Assembly: GCA_937898415.1 (NCBI GenBank)
Contig: CALDLA010000129.1
Location: forward strand, 1-56,450
DNA: 56,450 bases
DNA from: an uncultured Prevotellaceae bacterium
GTDB lineage: Bacteria > Bacteroidota > Bacteroidia > Bacteroidales > Bacteroidaceae
Direction of reading: 5' to 3'
The notes beneath the pieces are model-generated. The model saw only the letters and a program-made list of their open reading frames with translations, did not search any database and was not told the origin of the DNA. Shown here one piece after another: positions 7,591-16,494 of this stretch (the first letter of the stretch is position 1; each line of letters begins with the position of its first letter). Made by a program: the position numbers and the translations under genes.

Positions 7591-8958
7591 TTACTTTTTA
7601 GTGTTACGGGCACGGATGATACCCATGACGGTTGATTTTCCCTGACGGATATTGTCGAGCAGCGGACGGTGGGCAGGACAAGTGAACTGGCACGAACCAC
7701 ACTCAATACAACTGACGATGTCCTCCCGCTCAGCACGTTCCCAGTTCTTTACTTCTGAGACTTTGGCCAGCAGGTAAGGCTCAAGTCCCATGGGGCAGAC
7801 ACCTACGCACTTGGCACAACGGATGCAGGGTTGCGGCTCCTTACGACGAGCCTCATCGTCGCTGATGATGGTCACCGAGTTGGTTCCCTTGCAGATGGGA
7901 ACCTCAGTAGAAGTGAGCGCCTTACCCATCATCGGACCACCTGCCAAGAGCTTGTTATCGCCCTCAGGCATGCCGCCACAAGCCTCAATCAAATCTTGCA
8001 TCGGAGTTCCCATACGAACGAGGAAATTGCCCGGACTCTGCAAACGTTTTCCTGTGACGGTGGTGTAGCGTTCAAACAGCGGCTTGCGTTTCATAACAGC
8101 CTCATACACAGCATAGGAAGTACCCACGTTTTGAACAATTGCTCCAACGTTGACAGGGATAGCTGGAGGAGCCGGCACCTGACGATTGATGACAGCATCA
8201 ACCAGTTGTTTCTCACCACCCTGCGGGTAACGCTGCTTCAGGGGCACCACCTCGACGTGGTATTTCGAAGCGGAAAATGCTTCACCACACTTCTTGGTCA
8301 GCAGGTCAATGGCCTTGGGTTTGTTGGTCTCAATGCCGATGTAACCCGTAGTCACTTTGGCAGCCATCATCAGCAACTCCAGTCCGACAAGTATCTCGTC
8401 AGCCTTCTCCATCATCAGACGGTAGTCAGCGGTGATATAAGGCTCGCACTCTACGGCATTGATAATCACACACTCAGCCGTCGCCGTCGGCGGGGGTGTC
8501 AGTTTGATAAAGGTGGGGAATCCGGCACCACCCATACCCGTGATACCAGCCGTCTTCACGCGGTTGATGATTTCCTCGGGTGTCAGTTCGGGGTGAGTCT
8601 TCACCGTCTCCAACTTGTCAGAGCGGTCGATGGTTTCTTCCCATTCGTCGCCCTCCACATTAATAATAATAGCGGGCTTACGGTAGCCTGTAGCATCGAT
8701 AGCGGTGTCAATCTTCAGCACCGTGCCGCTGACGCTGGAATAAATAGGAGCCGACACAAAGCCGCCTGCGTCGGCTATCATCGTACCCACCTTCACCTTG
8801 TCGCCCTTCTGAACGACGGGCACTGCCGGTGCTCCGATATGCTGGCTCAAGGGGAACACTGCCTGCTTGGGCAGGGCGGCCACCTTGGTCTCCACTTCGT
8901 GGGTCAGCTTGTTCTCTTCAGGGTGAATACCACCTATACTAAATGTCTTTATGTTCAT
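7591..8958 (-). CDS. rnfC: Rnf complex subunit C
   Basis: Peripheral cytoplasmic subunit that binds NADH/FMN and exchanges electrons with RnfB. 455 residues. An N-terminal barrel-sandwich region includes FPLSQHIGAPAVPVV. The flavin/NADH region has GMGGAGFPTFIK and NAVECEPYITADYR. Two [4Fe-4S] ferredoxin motifs near the C-terminus (CIRCAKCVGVCP and CIECGSCQFTCP) match the family. The 3' end of rnfB overlaps its start by 4 bp. It lacks the long alanine-rich C-terminal extension found in enterobacterial RnfC. Confidence 0.97.
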   Translation of the reverse strand: MNIKTFSIGGIHPEENKLTHEVETKVAALPKQAVFPLSQHIGAPAVPVVQKGDKVKVGTMIADAGGFVSAPIYSSVSGTVLKIDTAIDATGYRKPAIIINVEGDEWEETIDRSDKLETVKTHPELTPEEIINRVKTAGITGMGGAGFPTFIKLTPPPTATAECVIINAVECEPYITADYRLMMEKADEILVGLELLMMAAKVTTGYIGIETNKPKAIDLLTKKCGEAFSASKYHVEVVPLKQRYPQGGEKQLVDAVINRQVPAPPAIPVNVGAIVQNVGTSYAVYEAVMKRKPLFERYTTVTGKRLQSPGNFLVRMGTPMQDLIEACGGMPEGDNKLLAGGPMMGKALTSTEVPICKGTNSVTIISDDEARRKEPQPCIRCAKCVGVCPMGLEPYLLAKVSEVKNWERAEREDIVSCIECGSCQFTCPAHRPLLDNIRQGKSTVMGIIRARNTKK

Positions 8959-9803
8959 ACGGCAGCCTCCTCTTTTTTAATTGGGAAATTCACAGCCACG
9001 ATGGCATGCGTAGGACAGACCTTCTCGCACTTGCGGCACAGACGGCACTTCTCATGGTCAATGTACGAGCAGTTGTTGCCGACGGTGATGGCACCGAACG
9101 GGCACTCCCTCTCGCACTTGCTACAACCAATGCAGCTGACCTTGCAGGCTTTCATTGACACAGCGCCCTTGTCCTTGTTGACGCACGAGACATACACTCT
9201 CCTACCCTTCGGCCCCTTCTTGCGCAATTCGATGATGTTGCGCGGACAAGCCTTCACGCAAGCACCGCAGGCCACACACTTCTCCTCGTCGACCTCAGCA
9301 ATGCCGGTCTCGGGATTAATACGGATGGCATCAAACTGACATGCCTCCACACAATCGCCACAGCCTAAGCAGCCAAAGCCGCAGGCCGTCTCACCGGCAC
9401 CGCAGGCATGCATGGCGGCACACGTCCGCAGTCCGGCATACTCAGCCACCTTGGGCCGATGCTCACACGTTCCGTTACATCTCACCACAGCCACCTTGGG
9501 ATCGCCGTTGGCAATGGCCATCCCTAACAGGTCGGCCACCTTACTCATGACGTCGGCACCGCCTACCGGACAGTTCAGTCCCTCGATGGAGCCAGCATCG
9601 GCACCCTTGACGAGTGCGTCGGCCATACCTCCGCAGCCGGCAAATCCGCAACCGCCACAGTTGGCTCCGGGCAGCACTTCATTGACCTGCGCAATGCGGG
9701 GGTCTTCGTCAACAGCAAACTTCTTGGAGGCGGCAAACAGCACCAAGGCTGCCACAAGGCCGATGGCTCCAAGAACAATTACTGCAATCAACATGAAATT
9801 CAT
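8955..9803 (-). CDS. rnfB: Rnf complex subunit B (ferredoxin-like)
   Basis: Iron-sulfur entry subunit that takes electrons from ferredoxin. 282 residues. A single N-terminal helix (about residues 3-25) anchors it. Next comes the [4Fe-4S]-binding motif PGANCGGCGFAGC with a distal NCPVGG, then a run of ferredoxin motifs (GCGDCVEACQF, CVACGACVKACP, CIGCSKCERECP, CRLCRKCEKVCP). This many clusters is usual for anaerobic Bacteroidales RnfB. It is the first structural gene of the rnf set and follows the RseC-like gene by 28 bp. Confidence 0.97.
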   Translation of the reverse strand: MNFMLIAVIVLGAIGLVAALVLFAASKKFAVDEDPRIAQVNEVLPGANCGGCGFAGCGGMADALVKGADAGSIEGLNCPVGGADVMSKVADLLGMAIANGDPKVAVVRCNGTCEHRPKVAEYAGLRTCAAMHACGAGETACGFGCLGCGDCVEACQFDAIRINPETGIAEVDEEKCVACGACVKACPRNIIELRKKGPKGRRVYVSCVNKDKGAVSMKACKVSCIGCSKCERECPFGAITVGNNCSYIDHEKCRLCRKCEKVCPTHAIVAVNFPIKKEEAAV

Positions 9804-9831
9804 ACTTGTATCGTTTATTTATTCTTCAATC

Positions 9832-10080
9832 CTAATAGCGTATAACCTTCAACCAGAGCAGCAGGTAATACAGCGCCAAGGCTCCTAAAGAGGATAACGC
9901 TGCCACCGCCTCACTGCCCGTCAACACGAGCACGACCATCAACACCCCCACCAGAATGATGAGCGGTAAACCGTAACCGAAGAACAGGGCGCGACGGGGA
10001 ACACCGCAGGAGACGGACTGGCAGTGTTCCGACAACTTACATGCGGCACAGGCGGGCATCTGATTTCGCTTTCTCTCCAT
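9832..10080 (-). CDS. Shortened RseC/SoxR-reducing-system-like protein
   Basis: An 82-residue protein beginning MERKRNQMPACAACKLSEHC. In Bacteroidales a RseC-family protein of about 140 residues usually precedes rnfB and has a Cys cluster, a small beta domain and two membrane helices. Here the Cys cluster (CAACKLSEHC) and the helix pair (about residues 34-80, GYGLPLIILVGV onward) are kept, but roughly 50 residues between them seem to be missing. Start chosen at 10080 because the -7 promoter element lies at 10100-10108; an upstream in-frame start at 10242 would put the promoter inside the gene. It probably aids Rnf assembly or redox signalling. Confidence 0.7.
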   Translation of the reverse strand: MERKRNQMPACAACKLSEHCQSVSCGVPRRALFFGYGLPLIILVGVLMVVLVLTGSEAVAALSSLGALALYYLLLWLKVIRY

Positions 10081-10099
10081 AGTTGTAGTTATTTTCTCT

Positions 10100-10108
10100 G
10101 CAAAGGTA
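10100..10108 (-). promoter_or_regulatory. -7 element of the rseC-like/rnf operon
   Basis: Minus strand TACCTTTGC, an exact TAnnTTTG match, about 13 nt before the likely start site region of the ATG at 10080. No clear -33 TTTG. Probably drives the whole 5.4-kb Rnf operon. Confidence 0.6.
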
Positions 10109-10170
10109 CGAATAAAAACGGGATTAAGGATTAATATTTTAGGAAAAAAAGCAAAAAAGATTCGTAATCG

Positions 10171-10203
10171 TTTGCAGATACAAAGTCTTTTTGTTACTTT
10201 TGT
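10171..10203 (+). promoter_or_regulatory. Promoter of the acidic hypothetical gene
   Basis: TTTG (10171-10174), a 20-bp spacer, TACTTTTGT (10195-10203). It lies in the divergent gap with the rnf promoter. Confidence 0.7.
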
Positions 10204-10224
10204 CGGCAAATAGAGTACTGACGT

Positions 10225-10665
10225 ATGAAAGCAACCGAACAAACACTACAACAGATTGAACGGGCCATCCGCAAGATAGCCGAGAAATTCCCTTCAAAGG
10301 ACGATGCCACCTTGATGACTGACATCCACATCCGCGTCACCCAGGAGACGGGTGAGCTGATGGCCTTCGACGATGACGACAACGAGATTACGCGTTGTGT
10401 CGTCGAACAGTGGATAGACAACAAGGACGACGACTTCTACGACCAGATAGCCAGCATCATACGCCGCTGTCTGGACAAGCAGAAGTCGCTGGTCGAGCAC
10501 ATGGGCATCCTCAAGCCTTATTCTTTCGTATTGGAAGATGACGACAAGGAGTCGGCAGGCGAACTCTATGTTGTTGACGACGATACCGTCATCATCGACA
10601 CAGAACTGATGGCCGACCTGGACAAGGATCTGAACGACTTCTTCGACAAACTATTGAAGGAGTAA
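10225..10665 (+). CDS. Acidic hypothetical protein of Bacteroidales type
   Basis: 146 residues, strongly acidic, with Asp-rich runs (FDDDDNE near residue 50, DNKDDDF near 65, LEDDDKE near 105). No signal peptide or membrane helix, so cytoplasmic. It looks mainly alpha-helical at both ends with a beta region around YVVDDDTVIID. I recognise the style as a conserved Bacteroidales hypothetical but know no function. It has a good promoter of its own, is divergent from the rnf operon and ends 3 bp before the convergent lipoprotein gene. Confidence 0.8.
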   Translation: MKATEQTLQQIERAIRKIAEKFPSKDDATLMTDIHIRVTQETGELMAFDDDDNEITRCVVEQWIDNKDDDFYDQIASIIRRCLDKQKSLVEHMGILKPYSFVLEDDDKESAGELYVVDDDTVIIDTELMADLDKDLNDFFDKLLKE

Positions 10666-10668
10666 AGG

Positions 10669-11289
10669 TCAGATTTGGCGTTTCTCAACAAACATCCTGC
10701 TTTCGTCAACGACGAAAGTGCTGAGTTGTCCCTGTTTGTCGTATTCATCGAGATACTCCACCACGCGTATCTCATAGTTACTTGTGATGGAGAAATAGGT
10801 TTCCTGAGGGGGCAACTGCAGTTTGGTGTCTGATATGACCTGAGGCTGATACAACAGCATCTTGTCAACGGGGTAACACTCCGAATCGAGCGAGTACAGC
10901 CACAATTCATATTCGCCATCCTCTACGTCGGCCGCCAACAGCACCAGTCTTGTTCCCAACGTCTCGGGCAGTGCAATGGCCCGGGGGGCTACACGGCCCT
11001 CAAGTTCCAGAAACGTCATAATCGACTGGGGGATGACCTGGTAGTCGGGCAGGTATTTCACATAGTCTTCAGAGTAGCGCAGAGGCAATGACTGAATACT
11101 CAGGCTATCATAGAAAAGCTGGAAGGGTGACCGTTCTCCCAGACGAATGCCCCGCAACTCCAACTGCCGAGCGGCCTCAAGGGCATTCACGCTGTCAATC
11201 TTGCGCTGCAGTTCCTGAGGCGATGTCCGACTATTACCGCACGACAACATCAACGCCGCAATCCATATGATCAAACAATACTTCTTCAC
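10669..11289 (-). CDS. Hypothetical lipoprotein
   Basis: 206 residues. A short Lys-rich N-terminus, a hydrophobic stretch and the lipobox LMLSC (Cys17) mark a lipoprotein, probably facing the periplasm or outer membrane. The mature part is soluble, with a mixed alpha/beta look and no recognised domain. The start is GTG, and this GTG lies at the edge of a long heptamer tract (11288-11364), so the repeat forms part of its initiation region. No better ATG is in frame before the lipobox. It is downstream of the BrkB-type gene and convergent with the acidic hypothetical gene. Confidence 0.75.
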   Translation of the reverse strand: MKKYCLIIWIAALMLSCGNSRTSPQELQRKIDSVNALEAARQLELRGIRLGERSPFQLFYDSLSIQSLPLRYSEDYVKYLPDYQVIPQSIMTFLELEGRVAPRAIALPETLGTRLVLLAADVEDGEYELWLYSLDSECYPVDKMLLYQPQVISDTKLQLPPQETYFSITSNYEIRVVEYLDEYDKQGQLSTFVVDESRMFVEKRQI

Positions 11290-11364
11290 TCTTATTTCTT
11301 AACTCTTATTTCTTAACTCTTATTTCTTAATTCTTAACTCTTCACTTCCCAACTCTTCACTTCC
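11288..11364. repeat. Long heptamer tract between brkB-like and lipoprotein genes
   Basis: Plus strand: ACTCTTA and TTTCTTA alternate three times, followed by ATTCTTA, ACTCTTC and ACTTCCC, with one 8-bp slip near the end. About ten units. In transcript sense it reads purine-rich TAAGAGT/TAAGAAA up to the GTG start. It fills the whole junction from the upstream stop codon to the downstream start. Confidence 0.92.
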
Positions 11365-12293
11365 TACAGTCCGTCAATCCCCTCGGCATACATCGCCACC
11401 GACTGGTCATCACGCTCTTCGTCGCCCATCTCGATATAGGGATGAAAATCGGGCTGTTCAATATTCACCCCCAGTCGGTTCATGTGCTGGTTGGTGAACG
11501 TCAGTTCGGCTCCGAACAGACAGATGGTCCATGATATCTGCACCCACAGCATAAACAATGGCAGCGCTGCAAACGAACCGTAGATAGCGTTATAACCCGT
11601 CACCCATATCTGGCTATGCACGTAGAACAGCTGTAGCCACTGGATTCCCACACCAGCTATGATGCCCGGTACAATGGCACAACGCCAGTTGACGTAAGTG
11701 TTAGGCATGGAAACATATAGTCCAATAAAAAGAGCCGACATCAGCACGTAAGGCACCAAGTCCAGCAACCAGCGTACCACCGAGCCTATCATCAGCACGT
11801 CGGGCATACTGCTGACAATCGTTGTCAGCACCATCGAGAAACCTGTCGTGACAATAATAAAGATAGGTATAAGGAAGAAAGCCGCCATGTAGTTGGTGAA
11901 CGAGCGGTACAGACTTCGCGAACTGTTCACCTGCCAGATTTCGTTGAACGTCTCCTCAATGTTGTTCACCAGCATCAACACGGTATAGAGCATGAACACC
12001 AGTCCGATGCCTAAGAATAGTCCGCTCTTCGTATGAATCAGATAGCTGTTCACCCAACCAATGATGATATCGGCCGCCTGGGGCTGTGACGCTAACACAT
12101 CGCGGAACCACACCTCTATATATTTATTATAGCCGAAGCCGCGGGCTATAGCAAAGACCACCGCCAGAATGGGGACAATAGCCAACAAAGTGGAATAGGT
12201 CAGGGCCGAAGCCTTGGCCATCACCCGTTTGGCCGTAAAATATTTAATGGTCTGTACGAGCGTCTTATATACAAGTGTCCCCAGCTCTTTCAA
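11364..12293 (-). CDS. YihY/BrkB-family membrane protein
   Basis: 309 residues, six predicted inner-membrane helices. Family signatures include ASALTYSTLLAIVPILAV near the N-terminus, FNEIWQV in the first cytoplasmic region, and YGSFAALPLFMLWVQISW near the end of the membrane part, followed by an acidic cytoplasmic tail. Once called ribonuclease BN; now regarded as a membrane protein of unknown transport role. The frame opens only 12 bases upstream and offers a TTG at 12293, inside a repeat rich in AAGGAG. The next ATG (VMAKAS) would remove about 22 residues, so TTG is the better but not certain start. Confidence 0.88.
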   Translation of the reverse strand: MKELGTLVYKTLVQTIKYFTAKRVMAKASALTYSTLLAIVPILAVVFAIARGFGYNKYIEVWFRDVLASQPQAADIIIGWVNSYLIHTKSGLFLGIGLVFMLYTVLMLVNNIEETFNEIWQVNSSRSLYRSFTNYMAAFFLIPIFIIVTTGFSMVLTTIVSSMPDVLMIGSVVRWLLDLVPYVLMSALFIGLYVSMPNTYVNWRCAIVPGIIAGVGIQWLQLFYVHSQIWVTGYNAIYGSFAALPLFMLWVQISWTICLFGAELTFTNQHMNRLGVNIEQPDFHPYIEMGDEERDDQSVAMYAEGIDGL

Positions 12294-12323
12294 CTCCTTA
12301 ACTCCTTACTCCTTAACTCCTAA
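12292..12323. repeat. Imperfect 7/8-bp repeat before the brkB-like gene
   Basis: CTCCTTA units alternating with ACTCCTTA. In transcript sense this gives repeated TTAAGGAG, i.e. several Shine-Dalgarno-like cores directly ahead of the TTG start. It lies between the 3' end of RNase P RNA and the gene. Confidence 0.75.
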
Positions 12324-12330
12324 TTTAAAA

Positions 12331-12698
12331 AAGCAGTGTCCCTGTAAGCCGGGTTCTGTCCTGACAAGACGTCAGCGCCTGTCATTTATCTAATCCGTGA
12401 GTCACCCCACAGCTTTAGCATTCTACCCTCCATCGCGCGCCTAAGCCCTCGGACGGACAGCCCTCAGACGATGGTATACATGAACTTGCAGCCCCCAGAT
12501 GGCACAGCACGACTGTCACCAGCCGCCTGGTGGTCTCTTACACCACCTTCTCACCCTTACCCTTACGGGCGGTCGTTCTCTTCTGCCGACACCTACTGTC
12601 ACCAATAGCTTGCATTTTCACAAGTGGGGTGTCCTGCGCTGCCCGGACTTTCCTCCCGTGCCTCTGACGGCACCAGCGACAGGCCGGGACACTGCTTT
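12331..12698 (-). ncRNA. rnpB: RNase P RNA (class A)
   Basis: Catalytic RNA that matures the 5' ends of tRNAs. On the minus strand the 5' end GCAGTGTCCC pairs with the 3' end GGGACACTGC (helix P1). The conserved core GAGGAAAGTCCGGGC lies near the 5' side and GACAGAACCCGGC near the 3' side (P4). A short A/T run (TTTTTT on the transcript) follows P1 as terminator. About 368 nt, as usual for bacterial type A. A good promoter sits right upstream at 12706-12738. End positions are accurate to a few bases. Confidence 0.96.
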
Positions 12699-12705
12699 TC
12701 CGCGT

Positions 12706-12738
12706 GCAAAGTTACGAATAATGAAGCAAATCGCCAAA
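12706..12738 (-). promoter_or_regulatory. Promoter of rnpB
   Basis: Minus strand TTTG (12735-12738), a 20-bp spacer, TAACTTTGC (12706-12714). It supports a 5' end of the RNA near 12699. Confidence 0.8.
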
Positions 12739-12752
12739 TTTTTGGTATGGTT

Positions 12753-14447
12753 TTACTCCTCCGGTTTCACGAGTTTGTTACCCGTACGGTTGACAAGCTC
12801 CCGACGGAAGCCTTCAGGCATACCCGGACGCTGAACAGTAGCACCAAGACCATACTTGCCACGCTTGAAATTGCCCTTCTCATCGACGGGACGGACAGCC
12901 ATATCGTTGTGACGCACAATGAGGAAGGTGGCCAGCTGACGCCAGCGCTGAATCATCTTGTCGGCCTGCATACAGGTATATTTCGTCAGGAAGTTCACGC
13001 GATCTGCGCCTTCTTTGCTCAGAGCAATCTGCTCGATGCCTTTTTGCCCGAAAAAGTAGGAACTCTCCAGTGAGTCACGCACTTGCTTCAGGTCAGGGAA
13101 CAGGGCTGAATAGCGGGGATAGACCATATTGGAAACCCAGTTCTCCACCCAGAAGGCATTGTCCATCGAGAAGGTGACATCGTCGGCGCCACGGCCGCTG
13201 TAGCAGTCGGGCTGACGCGTGGTGCAGCAGTAGACAGGCGTATAGGCCACCATGTTGGGGTCGTCGTTGCCGAACCAGAAACAGCCGCCAATCTCGCGGG
13301 GCAACCACGAACGCATCTGCGACACAAAGGTCCAGGCCGTCTGCTGCGTTGAGGTGGGACGCTCATTAAAGCACTTTTTGCCATCGACCTCGAAGTAGAG
13401 CGGCGTCACGCGGTAAGGCATCTGCCAGATACCGCCGCCGAGGTCATTCTTGTCCTTAGACTGGTCCGACACGTCGAAGGGGGTACCCTCAAAATGGTCG
13501 CGCATAGCAGCCTGCACGTCCTGCACGGTGAGCAGACAGTTGGGCTTCACCCACAGGGGCATCACCTCAGCATTGGCATCACGGCCCTCAGCCCAAGGGA
13601 TGTAGCGGTCCATGCCATCGGCATAGCGGTTGAAGAACTGCCAGACGCGGGCATCACAGATACGACGGCCTGAGAAGTCGGGCTTGGCATAGGCGGCGTT
13701 GTACGAGAAATCCTGATCTTTGCCGGTGTACCAGCCCATCGTGCGGGCATACTGCACCACGTTCTTCGACCACAGGACGGTCTCCTGTCCCTTCTTCTGC
13801 TTCTTGGCAGGCATGAACGTCGTGATGCGGCTTTGGTTGGCATGACCGCAAATCATGTCGTCGGGCACCCGTATGGCTACCCATACCGTACGTTCTTTCG
13901 AGACGGTACGGTCGGCAGCACAGCCCATCATCTCCATAATCCACGCCTCGTTGGGGTCGCAGATGGTGAAAGTCTCTCCCTCAGAGCAATAACCGTACTG
14001 CTCTACGAGTGTCGTCATCACCGTGATAGCCTCGCGGGCTGTCTTTGACCGTTGCAGGGCGATGTAGATAAGTGAACCATAGTCAATGATACCCGTAGAG
14101 TCCACCATCTCCTCGCGACCGCCGAAGGTCGTCTCGCCGATGGTCACCTGCCATTCGTTGATGTTACCAATGACATTGTACGTCTCTGGCGCCTCGGGTA
14201 TCTCCCCGAGGTACTTATTCGTGTCCCACTCATAAATTTTCCGCATCTCGCCCGGCTGATGCTTGGCGGCCGGATAGTGGTAGAGCCACATGAAGGCGCC
14301 GTAGCTGTCGGCATTATAACTGCAGATGACGGAACCGTCCGCCGATGCCTTCTTGCCCACGATAAAGTTCGTGCAGGCCTCCATGCGCTGTACATTCAGC
14401 ATAGAACCAAGAATGGCCATCAGCCCAAATAAACAATGTTCTTTCAT
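12753..14447 (-). CDS. pepD: C69-family dipeptidase
   Basis: 564 residues. An N-terminal nucleophile hydrolase that cleaves dipeptides. A hydrophobic leader of about 24 residues ends in MEA before Cys25. In this family removal of the leader exposes that Cys as the catalytic nucleophile, and CTNFIVGKKASADGS is the matching motif. DPNEAWIMEMMG and NQSRI are further family segments. The leader suggests export to the periplasm, where the enzyme would serve peptide use. It follows the GHMP fusion gene by 37 bp on the same strand. Confidence 0.93.
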   Translation of the reverse strand: MKEHCLFGLMAILGSMLNVQRMEACTNFIVGKKASADGSVICSYNADSYGAFMWLYHYPAAKHQPGEMRKIYEWDTNKYLGEIPEAPETYNVIGNINEWQVTIGETTFGGREEMVDSTGIIDYGSLIYIALQRSKTAREAITVMTTLVEQYGYCSEGETFTICDPNEAWIMEMMGCAADRTVSKERTVWVAIRVPDDMICGHANQSRITTFMPAKKQKKGQETVLWSKNVVQYARTMGWYTGKDQDFSYNAAYAKPDFSGRRICDARVWQFFNRYADGMDRYIPWAEGRDANAEVMPLWVKPNCLLTVQDVQAAMRDHFEGTPFDVSDQSKDKNDLGGGIWQMPYRVTPLYFEVDGKKCFNERPTSTQQTAWTFVSQMRSWLPREIGGCFWFGNDDPNMVAYTPVYCCTTRQPDCYSGRGADDVTFSMDNAFWVENWVSNMVYPRYSALFPDLKQVRDSLESSYFFGQKGIEQIALSKEGADRVNFLTKYTCMQADKMIQRWRQLATFLIVRHNDMAVRPVDEKGNFKRGKYGLGATVQRPGMPEGFRRELVNRTGNKLVKPEE

Positions 14448-14484
14448 ACTTACTTTCTTTTATCTGTTGTTTTCATTATCAGAT

Positions 14485-16422
14485 TTACAGGTGTGAGAAC
14501 TTGGTGATGGTATCGACCAAGGCTGCAGGGTTACCCATGTCGAAACGCTGACTGTAGAGACGGACACCTATCATGCCGACACGGCTGCGGACAGCCTCAA
14601 GAGCCGAGGTAAGTTCTATCTCGCGGGAGGAACCTTCTTCGTCGGCCTTCTTGATATCTTCCGCCAACTGATCAAACACCTCGGGGGTAAGGATATACTG
14701 ACCGAAGACGGAGCAATACTCACGGTTGCCCATACTACCACGAACACCTAAGAACTCCTCAGCATAACTGGGTGTGGGTTTCTCGTAGACGGTAGACACG
14801 TTGAGGATGCGCTCATCCTTGTCCTCCCAGACGCCGTTCATGATGCCAAAGTGACTGACGTCGTTCACGGAGACGGGATAAAGACCAATGATGAGGCAGT
14901 TGTAGCGCTCGTACTCCTCAATGAGCTGCAGGGCGCAGGGTTTATTGGTAAGGGAACGGTAGAGAGTGTCGCCGAGCATCAGCAGCACCGGCTCATCGCG
15001 AGTGAACGTTGCTGCCTGATAGACGGCATGGCCGAAGCCTCGACGCTCACGCTGATAGACATAACGCAGGCGCTTACCTATATCGAGGATGTGGTTCTCG
15101 TACTCCTGCGCCTCCTTCGACAGCTTGCCAAGGTGCTCCTCACTGATAGGACGCTCGAAGAATTCGGCATAGCGCTGACGTTCCTCCTCGCTGCCTAACA
15201 CCAGACATATCTCCTCGATGCCGCTCTGTATGAGTTCTTCGAGCAGGATGAGGATGACGGGGCGCACCATACCGTCGGGACAGGGAATGGGGAAAAAATC
15301 CTTCTTCAGACTGCGGGTGGAGGGATAGAGGCGGGTGCCGAATCCGGCCACCGGGATAATGGCACGGCGTACAGTGTGGACGGGCTTGATGGTCAGCGAA
15401 TAGGCTTTCATGCCCTGATTGTTCAGATAGGCGACCAGTTTCTCCTGACAGTCGGGGTCGCGGGCCAGGAACTGTACTGAACCGTCGCCATGGGAACCTA
15501 CGCCCTTGCCGCCATAGACCATGGGAAGGACAACCGGGTCCTGGAGCACGGCGTGGAGCTTGGGAGCCCCCAGCTCCTCGGGCGACATGGGCATGATGTG
15601 ACTATCGAAGAGTTCCTCGGCCTCGGTCATCAACCGTCCCAACTTCTCGACCTCGCCCTCAGCCATGTACTTGATGGCGCGCTGTATGATGTCCTGGTTC
15701 AATTCGCCCAGCGCCTGATGCTCGCGCTTCTCTTCGTCGGTAGAGGCAAAGGGATAGGCCTTGTTCAGGTCGCGAAGGATCTTCACGGTGTTCTTCTCGG
15801 AACAGAGGTCGGCAAAGACCCAGTAGAGGGGTTTCTTGACATTGAGCGACTGCACCTCAATCTCATCACCGTCGAAGGTCATGAGGTTAGGCTTCACGCC
15901 AAAGGCGCAGGCCTGGTCCAGACGTCCGCAACGCGACGAGGTGCGCAGTTCGCCGACATAGGCGATGTTCATCTCACCCAGCGTGTTGAGGTTCAGGTTA
16001 TATAAGAGATTGAACGCACGCGCGACAAGGACACAGATGGCGGCACTCGACGACAGGCCCGACTTCATGGGCAGCGTCATCGAGGTGATCTTGATACGCA
16101 CACCGCCCACCTTGTACCACTCCAGCATATAAGAAGCAACGCCAGCGCAGTAGCAGAAAAAACTACCAGACTTGGCAATACGCTTCAACTCCTGCTCGTC
16201 CATACGACAGGCGAAGTTCTGCCACTGGCCATCAATCTCGGTGGCCACACTCTGCATCTCGAAGATGGGAGCTTTCTCCACTTCGGCATAGATGCCCTGT
16301 TCAATACCTGTGACAATGGCGGCTCCGGGAACGATATCGGCGTTCATCGTGCGGTAGTGGCCTGCCCAGTCAGTATGCTCGCCAAAAAGGCACAAACGGC
16401 CTGGAACAAATAGCTTAATCAT
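14485..16422 (-). CDS. Fusion of GHMP sugar kinase and sugar-1-phosphate nucleotidyltransferase
   Basis: 645 residues, two enzymes in one chain. Residues 1-350 are a GHMP kinase: PGRLCLFGEHTD as in galactokinases (7-18), the ATP loop LPMKSGLSSSAA (117-128), likely catalytic Asp169 in GRLDQACA, and the third motif GGKGVGSHGDGS (304-315). From about 352 a GalU-like uridylyltransferase follows: PVAGFGTRLYPSTRSLKK with FPIP, and LMLGDT. Together they would turn a free sugar into an NDP-sugar, a salvage route like that of FKP, but in FKP the domains are in the opposite order. The sugar is unknown; galactose, arabinose or a uronic acid are possible. Cytoplasmic. First gene before the dipeptidase. 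Confidence 0.88.
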   Translation of the reverse strand: MIKLFVPGRLCLFGEHTDWAGHYRTMNADIVPGAAIVTGIEQGIYAEVEKAPIFEMQSVATEIDGQWQNFACRMDEQELKRIAKSGSFFCYCAGVASYMLEWYKVGGVRIKITSMTLPMKSGLSSSAAICVLVARAFNLLYNLNLNTLGEMNIAYVGELRTSSRCGRLDQACAFGVKPNLMTFDGDEIEVQSLNVKKPLYWVFADLCSEKNTVKILRDLNKAYPFASTDEEKREHQALGELNQDIIQRAIKYMAEGEVEKLGRLMTEAEELFDSHIMPMSPEELGAPKLHAVLQDPVVLPMVYGGKGVGSHGDGSVQFLARDPDCQEKLVAYLNNQGMKAYSLTIKPVHTVRRAIIPVAGFGTRLYPSTRSLKKDFFPIPCPDGMVRPVILILLEELIQSGIEEICLVLGSEEERQRYAEFFERPISEEHLGKLSKEAQEYENHILDIGKRLRYVYQRERRGFGHAVYQAATFTRDEPVLLMLGDTLYRSLTNKPCALQLIEEYERYNCLIIGLYPVSVNDVSHFGIMNGVWEDKDERILNVSTVYEKPTPSYAEEFLGVRGSMGNREYCSVFGQYILTPEVFDQLAEDIKKADEEGSSREIELTSALEAVRSRVGMIGVRLYSQRFDMGNPAALVDTITKFSHL

Positions 16423-16456
16423 ATACGTTTTTGATCGTGTTAGTACTTAATTGACG

Positions 16457-16465
16457 ACAAAGTTA
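16457..16465 (-). promoter_or_regulatory. -7 element before the GHMP fusion gene
   Basis: Minus strand TAACTTTGT matches TAnnTTTG. About 28 nt leader to the ATG at 16422. No clear -33 element. Confidence 0.5.
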
Positions 16466-16494
16466 CGACTTTTTTTCAATTTTTCGCTATTTTG

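Noticed and set aside
7831..9339. Long plus-strand ORF of 502 codons
   Set aside because: Antisense to rnfC/rnfB, whose products are unmistakable; high-GC third positions create such mirror frames.
10081..10242. Longer start for the RseC-like gene that would restore its usual length
   Set aside because: The extra residues have no RseC features and the region holds the promoter elements of both divergent genes.
11288..11364. Possible CRISPR array
   Set aside because: Units are 7 bp and contiguous with no spacers; no cas genes anywhere in the window.
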